A DNA stretch of 17,115 nt from an uncultured Clostridia bacterium. GTDB lineage: Bacteria; Bacillota; Clostridia; Oscillospirales; Ruminococcaceae. Both the position numbers and the translations under genes were made by a program. The stretch covers positions 1 through 17,115 of the forward strand of contig CALBJC010000160.1 of NCBI GenBank assembly GCA_937892655.1, written 5' to 3'. This document shows, piece by piece, positions 8,001 to 14,667 of this stretch (the stretch's first letter is position 1; the number at the start of each line of letters is the position of its first letter). Below the pieces are notes generated by a model. It worked only from the letters and a program-made list of their open reading frames with translations, was not told the DNA's origin and searched no databases.

Positions 8001-9539
8001 ATGTTTGCGAAAATCAACAGCTTCGGGCTTTTGGGGCTCAATGCATTTAGCGTTGACGCTGAAATCGAAGCCTCAGGCGTTATAAGCGAAATGCAGATAG
8101 TAGGTCTTGCAGACATTGCAGTAAAAGAATCAAAAGAGCGAATGACCTCGGCTTTTCGCACAAGCAAGCTACCCTTCCCAAACAACAGAATCATTATAAA
8201 CCTAGCGCCTGCTGATACCAAAAAGTCAGGCTCCCTTCACGACCTTGCAATTGCCACAGCCATCATGGCGGTAATGGGGCTTGTTGACCCCAAAGAACTT
8301 GAAAGCTCAGCTTTTGTGGGCGAGGTTTCGTTAAGCGGCGACATCCGCTCGATAGACGGTGTTTTACCTATGGCGCTGGCTGCTTACAAAAAGGGCATAA
8401 AACAGTTTTACTGCCCTTATGAAAATGCTGCTGAAGCCTCGGTTATTGAAGGTCTTGAGGTCATACCTGTAAAAAGCCTTATTGAATTATCCTTGCATTT
8501 TTGTAAAAAAGAGATTATTTCCCCTGCAAAAAGATATATGCCGTCAGCTTCACAAAAGCTTTATATGGGGCTTGACTTTGCAGATGTTATGGGGCAGAAT
8601 GCCGCTAAGAAGGCACTTGAGATTGCTGCAGCTGGTAGCCACAATGTTCTGATGATAGGTGCGCCGGGTTCAGGTAAAAGTATGCTTGCAAAACGTCTGC
8701 CTACGATTTTACCTGATATGACCTTTGAAGAATCTATTGAAACTACAAACGTTCATTCAATTTCAGGCATTATAAGCCGTGAAGCTCCGCTTGTAACTGA
8801 ACGTCCTTTCAGAAATCCGCATCACACTATATCCCCTGCGGGTTTAGCGGGCGGCGGCTCGATACCAAAGCCAGGCGAAATTTCAATAGCGCATAACGGA
8901 GTTCTGTTTTTGGATGAGCTTGCAGAGTTTGACAGAAAAACGCTTGAAATTCTGCGTCAGCCTCTTGAGGACGGCACAGTTACCATTTCAAGAGCATCAG
9001 GCACCTGCAAATACCCCTGCAACGTTATGCTCATAGCCGCTATGAATCCATGCCCCTGCGGATATTACGGCCACCCTGTAAGAGAATGTATCTGCTCACC
9101 TAATCAGGTTACAAAATATCTCTCAAAGATTTCAGCGCCGCTTCTTGACCGACTTGACCTGCACGTTGAGGTAGCACCTGTTGAGTATGATAAAATCTCA
9201 TCAGGCATCAAGGAAGAATCATCAGAAAGCATCAGAAAGCGTGTTCAGAAGGCTAGAGAAATTCAGACAGAACGTTTTAAGGGCACGGGAGTTTTCTCAA
9301 ACGCAGGCATCACCTCGGATATTTTACATAAGGTATGCCCTACAACCGACAGTGCAAATGCATTTTTGAAGGGTATGTTTGAGAAAATGGGGCTTTCAGC
9401 AAGAGCGTATGACAGAATACTAAAGGTTGCAAGAACAGTTGCAGACCTAGACGGCAGAGAGGTTATCGATAAATCCGACATCTCAACCGCAGTTCAGTAC
9501 CGCTCACTTGACAGAAAGTATTGGAGCAAGAAAAGATAA
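8001..9539 (+). CDS. comM: ComM/YifB family AAA+ ATPase (Mg-chelatase-like)
   Basis: This is a 512-residue member of the YifB/ComM family. In naturally competent Gram-negative bacteria ComM is a hexameric helicase that helps branch migration during integration of transforming DNA; its role in Clostridia is less clear. The N-terminal ChlI-type fold spans about 1-165 and includes the family stretch INLAPADTKKSG. The AAA+ module has Walker A GAPGSGKS at 220-227, Walker B VLFLDE at 301-306, and the arginine-rich LLDRLDLHVE at 381-390. Between them lies the family-specific cysteine cluster NPCPCGYYGHP...CIC (Cys351, 353, 363, 365), and a C-terminal Mg-chelatase lid domain runs from about 405. The ATG follows a GGGGGA ribosome binding site. 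Length and motifs are normal, so the gene looks intact. It stands alone, divergent from pgcA and convergent with a repressor gene. Confidence 0.95.
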   Translation: MFAKINSFGLLGLNAFSVDAEIEASGVISEMQIVGLADIAVKESKERMTSAFRTSKLPFPNNRIIINLAPADTKKSGSLHDLAIATAIMAVMGLVDPKELESSAFVGEVSLSGDIRSIDGVLPMALAAYKKGIKQFYCPYENAAEASVIEGLEVIPVKSLIELSLHFCKKEIISPAKRYMPSASQKLYMGLDFADVMGQNAAKKALEIAAAGSHNVLMIGAPGSGKSMLAKRLPTILPDMTFEESIETTNVHSISGIISREAPLVTERPFRNPHHTISPAGLAGGGSIPKPGEISIAHNGVLFLDELAEFDRKTLEILRQPLEDGTVTISRASGTCKYPCNVMLIAAMNPCPCGYYGHPVRECICSPNQVTKYLSKISAPLLDRLDLHVEVAPVEYDKISSGIKEESSESIRKRVQKAREIQTERFKGTGVFSNAGITSDILHKVCPTTDSANAFLKGMFEKMGLSARAYDRILKVARTVADLDGREVIDKSDISTAVQYRSLDRKYWSKKR

Positions 9540-9552
9540 AAATATGAATGAT

Positions 9553-9585
9553 AAAACCGCAAGGATCATTCCCTGCGGTTTTTTT
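9553..9585 (+). terminator. Terminator shared by comM and the repressor gene
   Basis: AAAACCGCAAGG (9553-9564) and CCCTGCGGTTTT (9571-9582) form a 12-bp stem with one A-C mismatch and a 6-nt loop, followed by seven T in total. It is strong for comM. Read the other way it also has a short T-run, so it probably serves the repressor gene that stops at 9589. Confidence 0.88.
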
Positions 9586-9588
9586 ACT

Positions 9589-10230
9589 TTAAAATCTTCT
9601 TTTACTTTCAACTACCTTGCCGAAAATCCTTATTCTCTGCATATCCTCACCTTCAAAGCGTCTTGGCGGGTAGTATGGGTTTTCGCTGATAAGCTCGATA
9701 CAGTTATCGAGTATATTTATTTTCTTTACAACGCCGTCTTCATCATCGATGATAACTACAGCATAAGTGCCGCTGTCAACCTCTGACTGCACACGAACAA
9801 GCACCAAATCGCCCTGCTCGAGCTTTGGCGACATCGAGTCACCCTTGACCTCTAAATATACATAATCATAATCGCTACAGAGAATGCTCTTTGGCACAAA
9901 CTCATAGCTTTCAATATTATTTTCAGCATAGCAGGCAAGCCCTGCGGCTACCTTGCCGATAACAGGCACCTGCACCATATCAGTAAAATCAGCCTTTATA
10001 ACGTTTGACGGATAAGCCTCCCTATCCTCAATAAGCTCGGATTTATTTACGCCGAAGAATTTCGCCATTTCTTCAATACGGTTTATTCTCGGATATTTAT
10101 TTCCCTGAAGCCATTCTGAAGCGGTTGAGTATTTATACCCAAGCTCCTCGCAGAGAGTTTTTCTGTCAATTCCCTTTTTATCCATTAAAAACGAAAGATT
10201 TTTTGCAAAAATCTGCTTGTTATCTGCCAT
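9589..10230 (-). CDS. XRE/CI-type repressor with LexA-like (S24) autoprotease domain
   Basis: This 213-residue protein has a Cro/CI-type helix-turn-helix at about 5-65 (EELGYKYSTASEWLQGNKYPRINRIEEMAKFFGV) followed by a peptidase S24 domain. The scissile dipeptide appears to be Ala96-Gly97 in VIGKVAAGLA. The catalytic serine is Ser132 in KGDSMSP and the general-base lysine is Lys169 or Lys170 in GVVKKINI. The architecture matches phage CI, HdiR-like and other repressors that self-cleave with RecA filaments after DNA damage (family knowledge). No phage genes surround it, so it is a chromosomal regulator or a relic. It is not a typical LexA, whose N-terminus has a different winged helix. I chose the ATG at 10230 (MADNKQ) because AAAGGG lies upstream at a usable spacing; a GTG at 10242 overlaps that site. 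It probably represses itself and perhaps the divergent kinase gene. Confidence 0.88.
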   Translation of the reverse strand: MADNKQIFAKNLSFLMDKKGIDRKTLCEELGYKYSTASEWLQGNKYPRINRIEEMAKFFGVNKSELIEDREAYPSNVIKADFTDMVQVPVIGKVAAGLACYAENNIESYEFVPKSILCSDYDYVYLEVKGDSMSPKLEQGDLVLVRVQSEVDSGTYAVVIIDDEDGVVKKINILDNCIELISENPYYPPRRFEGEDMQRIRIFGKVVESKRRF

Positions 10231-10258
10231 AGCGATACACACCCTTTCTGTTATCCTG

Positions 10259-10288
10259 ATTATACACCAAAAGCGTAAATGCTGTCAA
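10259..10288 (-). promoter_or_regulatory. Sigma-A promoter of the repressor gene
   Basis: On the minus strand TTGACA (10288-10283) and TATAAT (10264-10259) are separated by 18 bp. The element GCGTAAATGC (10273-10282) lies within the spacer. Confidence 0.82.
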
Positions 10289-10293
10289 GTTCT

Positions 10294-10311
10294 TTTACTT
10301 TAAAACGTAAA
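10294..10311. promoter_or_regulatory. Candidate operator of the CI-like repressor
   Basis: TTTACTTTAAAACGTAAA is an imperfect palindrome with TTTAC/GTAAA half-sites 8 bp apart, just upstream of the repressor's own -35. A third GTAAA half-site lies in the promoter spacer at 10275-10279. The position suits autorepression, but the sequence is AT-rich and the assignment is inference. Confidence 0.3.
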
Positions 10312-10322
10312 CCGCATTTTAA

Positions 10323-10346
10323 CCAAATAATGCACACAAAATTTGG
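10323..10346. promoter_or_regulatory. CCAAAT/ATTTGG dyad upstream of tmk promoter
   Basis: CCAAAT (10323-10328) and ATTTGG (10341-10346) form an inverted repeat with a 12-bp centre, 26 bp before the tmk -35. It may be an operator for the kinase gene. No known regulator is recognised. Confidence 0.25.
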
Positions 10347-10372
10347 CTAAGTAACTGAAAGTAGCAATTTTG

Positions 10373-10401
10373 TTGAAATTAAATGAATTATCTGTTATAC
10401 T
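10373..10401 (+). promoter_or_regulatory. Sigma-A promoter of the tmk-CBS operon
   Basis: TTGAAA (10373-10378) and TATACT (10396-10401) are separated by 17 bp. The transcript would start near 10408, about 25 nt before the ATG at 10433. This rules out the longer reading frame that begins with a TTG at 10370, which would start inside the promoter. Confidence 0.8.
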
Positions 10402-10432
10402 TATTATAGTAACTACGCGGAGGTTTTTGGCT

Positions 10433-11305
10433 ATGCTTACTGATATAAAGTTATCCCTTCTGCGAGGCTGTAGTGCTGATGAGATTTACGCTACGCTTTC
10501 AGATGAGGATAAGGCCCGCCTTTTAAAATGGGGCGAAGGTTTTAAAAAAAGCGATTTAAAAGAGCTTTGCGGGATCTTAACAGATATTCAGAATGGTAAA
10601 ACTGAGGGTATCTCAGATGAGATGATTCGCTCATCATTTTTAGTCTGCCACAATGAGTATCCGAAGTTTAATAAAAAAGACAGAGGCGCTTTTATTGTTA
10701 TAGAAGGGCTTGACGGTTCAGGCAAAGGCACACAGTTTGCCCGCTGTCAGACGCTTTTAGAGCAGTATGGCAGACTTTATACAACAGCCGAGCCTACAGC
10801 ATCAGCAGTCGGCGGTATGCTCAGAGATGTTCTGGGCGGCATTACGAAGAAAAACGCCTACGAGCAGGCGGCACTCTTTCTTGCAGACAGAATTTCTCAT
10901 TGCACAAATGAGGCAAACGGCATTGAAAAATACCTTTCATCAGGTATAAACGTTTTGTGTGACAGATATTATTACTCAACCTTTGCATATCAGGGCACAG
11001 CCTGCAATATGGACTGGCTGATAAATGCACATTACGGCTGTGAAGGCATAATCAGACCTGACTTGTGCATATTCTTAGATGTTTCACCTGCTACCTGTTT
11101 TTCAAGAGTTTCAAAGGACAGACTTCATATTGAGATTTTTGAGCAGGCTCAGACCTTACAGAAGGTAAGGGATAAATTTGCTCAGGCGTTTGAGAAAATT
11201 AACGATAAGGAAAATATCGTTATTATAAACGCTGACCGCACCATTGACGAGGTTGCAGCTGATATCAAAGAAGTTGTAACCCGCTTTATGGGAAGCAAAA
11301 ACTAA
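10433..11305 (+). CDS. tmk: Thymidylate kinase-like protein with N-terminal extension
   Basis: This 290-residue protein carries a thymidylate kinase domain from about residue 86: P-loop EGLDGSGKGT (91-100), an EPT motif (120-122), the base/sugar-binding CDRYYYSTFAYQG (176-188), and a LID-like SRVSKDRLHIE stretch (224-234). The family reaction is phosphorylation of dTMP to dTDP with ATP. Normal enzymes have about 205-215 residues; here about 85 extra residues precede the P-loop strand. They are hydrophilic and probably helical (ADEIYATLSDEDKARLLKW, KSDLKELCGILTDIQNG) and match no domain I recognise. The motif is EPTAS instead of the common bacterial EPGGT, so this may be a divergent paralogue or a related deoxynucleotide kinase. 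The start is set by CGGAGG at 10418-10423, about 9 nt before the ATG. It is followed after 16 nt by the CBS gene, probably in one operon. Confidence 0.85.
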   Translation: MLTDIKLSLLRGCSADEIYATLSDEDKARLLKWGEGFKKSDLKELCGILTDIQNGKTEGISDEMIRSSFLVCHNEYPKFNKKDRGAFIVIEGLDGSGKGTQFARCQTLLEQYGRLYTTAEPTASAVGGMLRDVLGGITKKNAYEQAALFLADRISHCTNEANGIEKYLSSGINVLCDRYYYSTFAYQGTACNMDWLINAHYGCEGIIRPDLCIFLDVSPATCFSRVSKDRLHIEIFEQAQTLQKVRDKFAQAFEKINDKENIVIINADRTIDEVAADIKEVVTRFMGSKN

Positions 11306-11321
11306 CGAAAGAAGACATATA

Positions 11322-11741
11322 ATGAACATCATTTTTCTTTTGCACCCTAAGGATACAGTACAGTATCTTTATGATGACAATACGATCCGTCAGGCGCTTG
11401 AAAAGCTAAGGCGCCACAGCTATACCGCGGTATGCGTTATAAAAAGAAGCGGTGAATATGTAGGTACAGTTACCGAGGGCGACTTTTTATGGAATCTGCT
11501 TGACGGCGGATTTGCAAATTTAAGAGAATTAGAGGAATACCCCGTAAGCTCAATTTTAAGAAAAGACTGGAATCCGCCTGTTACGATCTCAACAGGTATG
11601 GATGAGCTTTTACAGAGGGTTATGGAACAAAACTTTGTTCCTGTTGTTGATGACAGAGGCTGTTTTGTTGGTATTATCACAAGACGAGATGTTATCAAAA
11701 ACCTTACTAAAGAAAAGAACAAATCGGATGCAGGAATATAG
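11322..11741 (+). CDS. Small two-CBS-domain protein, DarB/CbpB-like
   Basis: This 139-residue cytoplasmic protein consists almost entirely of two CBS motifs, at about 10-65 and 76-130. Each ends in the usual nucleotide-binding signature: GTVTEGD (48-54) and GIITRRD (117-123). Paired CBS domains bind adenine nucleotides such as AMP, ATP or c-di-AMP and signal energy or nucleotide state. Length, stand-alone form and the GIITRRDVIKNL ending resemble B. subtilis DarB (YkuL) and Listeria CbpB, which bind c-di-AMP and control the (p)ppGpp synthetase Rel (established for those proteins; the assignment here is inference). The ribosome binding site is weak (GAAAGAAG), and the gene lies 16 nt after the kinase gene, so translation may be coupled. 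The stop codon abuts the terminator stem. Confidence 0.85.
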   Translation: MNIIFLLHPKDTVQYLYDDNTIRQALEKLRRHSYTAVCVIKRSGEYVGTVTEGDFLWNLLDGGFANLRELEEYPVSSILRKDWNPPVTISTGMDELLQRVMEQNFVPVVDDRGCFVGIITRRDVIKNLTKEKNKSDAGI

Positions 11742-11777
11742 AAAGCTCCGCAAGGTTATCCTTGCGGAGCTTTGTTT
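11742..11777. terminator. Bidirectional terminator between CBS gene and esterase gene
   Basis: AAAGCTCCGCAAGG (11742-11755) and CCTTGCGGAGCTTT (11760-11773) form a perfect 14-bp stem with a TTAT loop. On the plus strand it runs into TTTGTTTTAT. It fills the whole 35-nt gap between two convergent stop codons, so one hairpin serves both transcripts. Confidence 0.95.
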
Positions 11778-13309
11778 TATCTTTCGTTTATTGCCTTATT
11801 ATCGTCAAATTTTGATGTTCTGAATGGTGCTACAGGTAAGCCGTTTTCAGAGTAAAGACAAGGTACGCCATAGCACTTGAATGCGTATCTTGCATAACGT
11901 GGAGTTTTTACGTTTTCTGATGTAAACTCGATCGTGTTGCCGCAAAGTTTAATATCAGCATCATAGAAAACCTTATCCTCGCCTGCAATCTCAAGCATTG
12001 ACTTTTCGCCCTTGAGGGTTATTTCATTACAGTTTTTAAGCTTTACTATGAGCTTGTTTTCATCTGTATATGAATAGTCAAGTGTTGCAGCCTTTGCGTT
12101 GCACGGCATATTATATACATCCTCAAGCATCAGGTTTGCAAGACGAACGCCTACCGTTTCTTTATCAAGCGGATGAATGTTATTGAATTCACCAACATCA
12201 ATGATAACAGCAAGCTGAGTATTCTTTACAGTTTCAGATACAGCAGCCTGCGCTTCACGGATTCTGCACCAGTGAGTCCAGTCTGTAGGGTCAGTTTCGT
12301 TTGCAAACATTGTAAGCTGAACGATACCGAAAGGCATACTGTTATCAGCCCATAATTCACGCCAGTTTTTGATAAGCGCTGTCAGAAGCTTCTGATAATA
12401 ATCAGGCTTATGGTCATCGCTTTCGCCCTGATAATAGATAAAGCCCTGCATTGTGTAAGGCGCTACTCTTTTGAGCATTGTTTCATAAAGACCGTTTGGT
12501 CTGAATTCGTGGGTAGGACCAAGAGGGCCAGGATAGCGGCATTCGCCACAGATCTTCAAAACCTCATCCCACTTGATTTTAGGGTTTTCGGCGTAGCATT
12601 TGCCGACACGCTTATCCCACTGCGCACAATATTCTCTGTATTCTGCAAGCTCTTTTATAAGCTCTTCATCACTCTTGCCGCCTTTTGCGTTTTCAAAATC
12701 AATAAGGTAATCATTGAGCTGCTTATCTGATGATAAAACCTCTTCACAAACCCAGTTTGTAGCGGTTGTACCGCCCCAGTTACAGCCAACGATACCGACT
12801 GTTACGCCAAGCTTTTCTGACAAAAGCTTTCCGAAATAATAGCCGACAGCCGACCAGCAGGCAGCCGTTTCAGGCGAGCATTTTGCCCAGCCTGTATTCT
12901 TTTCGCTCTCCAAAAAATCAGCGTCGATTACAGGCTTTTTCTGAGTATAGTAAAATCTGACGTTTACATCTTTAATATTCTTCAAAACCTCTCTGCCGTC
13001 TTTAGAATTCTGAAGCTCAAGCTCCATATTCGACTGACCGCCCGCAAGCCATACCTCGCCTATTGCAACATCGCAAAACTCTCTTTCAAAGCCATCGCAT
13101 GATACCTTTAAGGTAACGTTATCCATAGCCTCAAAAGGCGGTAAGGTAGCGCACCATTTTTCATTTTCAACTGTTGCGGTTGCCGTTTTACCAAGCATTG
13201 ATACCAAAACCTGCTTGCCGTTTTCGCCTTCACCAAAAACTCGGATAGGCTTTCTTCTTTGTAAAACCATTCTGTCACTGAATATTGCAGCAATTTTAAA
13301 ATCTGCCAT
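11777..13309 (-). CDS. SASA-family esterase (sialate O-acetylesterase-like)
   Basis: This 510-residue protein belongs to the SASA/SGNH-like carbohydrate esterase family, which removes O-acetyl groups from sialic acids or acetylated plant sugars such as xylan. The nucleophile is in GGQSNMELE (Ser93); other family blocks are NWGGT (177-181), YYQGESD (292-298) and the histidine block NNIHPLDKETVGVRLA (His379). An N-terminal beta-rich part (1-80) and a C-terminal beta-rich part (about 400-500) flank the catalytic domain, as is usual in the family. No signal peptide or membrane segment is visible, so the protein should be cytoplasmic and act on imported sugars. I chose the ATG at 13309 because AGGTGA lies 6 nt upstream; the GTG at 13318 overlaps that site. 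It begins 14 nt after the HtrA stop, as the last gene of the two-component operon. The exact substrate cannot be told from sequence. Confidence 0.88.
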   Translation of the reverse strand: MADFKIAAIFSDRMVLQRRKPIRVFGEGENGKQVLVSMLGKTATATVENEKWCATLPPFEAMDNVTLKVSCDGFEREFCDVAIGEVWLAGGQSNMELELQNSKDGREVLKNIKDVNVRFYYTQKKPVIDADFLESEKNTGWAKCSPETAACWSAVGYYFGKLLSEKLGVTVGIVGCNWGGTTATNWVCEEVLSSDKQLNDYLIDFENAKGGKSDEELIKELAEYREYCAQWDKRVGKCYAENPKIKWDEVLKICGECRYPGPLGPTHEFRPNGLYETMLKRVAPYTMQGFIYYQGESDDHKPDYYQKLLTALIKNWRELWADNSMPFGIVQLTMFANETDPTDWTHWCRIREAQAAVSETVKNTQLAVIIDVGEFNNIHPLDKETVGVRLANLMLEDVYNMPCNAKAATLDYSYTDENKLIVKLKNCNEITLKGEKSMLEIAGEDKVFYDADIKLCGNTIEFTSENVKTPRYARYAFKCYGVPCLYSENGLPVAPFRTSKFDDNKAINER

Positions 13310-13323
13310 TTTTATCACCTATA

Positions 13324-14655
13324 CTATTCTTTATCAGTTCCGTTTTCCTGCTCATAAACATCATCCCAGCTTTCAAGCTTGAATGATATCTCAAAGGTTG
13401 TTTCTTCGCCTGTTAAGGAGATACGGTAAACGGTTGCTGTAAGCGTATCACCGGGTACACAGCCTTCTATTGCCTTATCAACATCCTCTGTACTTTCAAC
13501 AGGTACGCCGTTTATGGATGTAATAATATCGTATGGCTGTAAATCGGTATTTGCAACATCGCAGTCAGGCGATATGCTGACAATATAAAGACCTGCCTTT
13601 GTTCCGTAAAGCTCAGCCATTACGCTTGAAATCATATTGAAGGTAATACCAATTCTCGGTCTGCCTGCAACATAGCCAAATTCAATCAGATCTTCAATGA
13701 TAGGTACAGCATCCTCAGATGTAATGGCAAAGCCTATACCCTCATAAGCTGATGGATTTAGTTTCGATGAGGTAATACCAACTACTTCTCCCCACAGATT
13801 GAAAAGCGCACCGCCTGAGTTACCGGGATTTATTGCCGCATCGATCTGAACACAGTTCATTGAGATCTGGTCATCACCTGTTTTTACATCTCTGTTAAGA
13901 CCCGAAACAGTGCCAGTTGTCATACTGCCTGCATACCCTGCAGGATTACCGATAGCGCATACTGTTTCACCGACCTCTAAGACGGTTGAATCACCGAAGC
14001 TGACAAAAGGCATATCAGCCGCACTGATTTTTACAACAGCTATATCTGTTTTTGAATCTATGCCTACAAGCTGAGCGGAGTATTCCTGTTCATCATCCAA
14101 AATAACCTTAATACCATAATCGGCATTGTCAATAACATGGGCATTTGTAACAATATAGCCATCTGATGTAATCAGAAAGCCGCTACCTCTGCCTGCTGCC
14201 GTAAATGCATTATTTGTATTGAAAGCCTCGATAGAAACAATAGCAGAGGATACCGATTTATAAAGGCCTGACGGTGTAAATCTGCCATCCTCGTAGCTGT
14301 CGCCATTTTCGAGCGGAGTATGCGTTGCAATAGGAATTTCAATCTGAGTATGAGGCTTATCGAATAAATTTTTGATAAAGCCCCTGCCCTTTGTAAAATA
14401 CAAAATACACAAAACTGCCGCTACAAGAACGATGAATGCCAAAAGTATGCACCATATTGTTATGGCTACTCTTTTTGCTTTTTTTGCTCTTGTAAGCATT
14501 ATCTGAGCCGCAATATTATGAAGCTCTGCAGGTGCCTGAGGCTGTGCAGCTTCAGCAGCTTCTTCAGTATCCTGCGCCCCGGTTTCTTTTACTTCACTCT
14601 CTGCGTTCTCAGTAGTATTCTGTTTTTCCTTATCGTATTCTTCAAAAAAGTTCAA
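13324..14655 (-). CDS. htrA: Membrane-anchored HtrA/DegP-type serine protease with PDZ domain
   Basis: This 443-residue protein has a cytoplasmic acidic N-terminus rich in Glu and Ala (1-50), one transmembrane segment at about 63-87, an extracytoplasmic trypsin-like domain (130-325) and one PDZ domain (about 335-430). The catalytic triad is complete: His173 in TNAHVID, Asp204 in KTDIAVVK and Ser280 in NPGNSGGALF. Such proteases degrade misfolded secreted proteins at the outer face of the membrane. The start is a TTG at 14655 with GAGGT 8 nt upstream, and the gap to the kinase stop is only 12 nt. HtrA directly after a two-component pair is known from the B. subtilis wal locus and from CssRS-controlled htrA genes, so a role in envelope stress is likely (inference). 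The long charged N-terminus before the anchor resembles B. subtilis HtrA proteins. Confidence 0.95.
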   Translation of the reverse strand: MNFFEEYDKEKQNTTENAESEVKETGAQDTEEAAEAAQPQAPAELHNIAAQIMLTRAKKAKRVAITIWCILLAFIVLVAAVLCILYFTKGRGFIKNLFDKPHTQIEIPIATHTPLENGDSYEDGRFTPSGLYKSVSSAIVSIEAFNTNNAFTAAGRGSGFLITSDGYIVTNAHVIDNADYGIKVILDDEQEYSAQLVGIDSKTDIAVVKISAADMPFVSFGDSTVLEVGETVCAIGNPAGYAGSMTTGTVSGLNRDVKTGDDQISMNCVQIDAAINPGNSGGALFNLWGEVVGITSSKLNPSAYEGIGFAITSEDAVPIIEDLIEFGYVAGRPRIGITFNMISSVMAELYGTKAGLYIVSISPDCDVANTDLQPYDIITSINGVPVESTEDVDKAIEGCVPGDTLTATVYRISLTGEETTFEISFKLESWDDVYEQENGTDKE

Positions 14656-14667
14656 TATATCTTACCT

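Noticed and set aside
7829..8221. A 130-codon minus-strand frame crossing the comM promoter and start.
   Set aside because: It lies opposite the conserved comM N-terminus and its tail comes from AT-rich intergenic DNA; no RBS or family resemblance.
9582..10305. An exact 13-mer TTTTACTTTAAAA at 9582 and 10293, with a shared 12-mer TTCTTTTACTTT at 9597 and 10290, flanking the repressor gene like attachment sites.
   Set aside because: The words are low-complexity AT-rich sequence, expected by chance in 17 kb, and one copy is explained by the terminator T-run and the stop codon. No integrase or phage gene is present.
10370..10432. A 21-codon in-frame N-terminal addition to the thymidylate kinase from a TTG at 10370.
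   Set aside because: It begins inside the promoter (-35 at 10373), lacks an RBS, and a strong RBS exists before the ATG at 10433.
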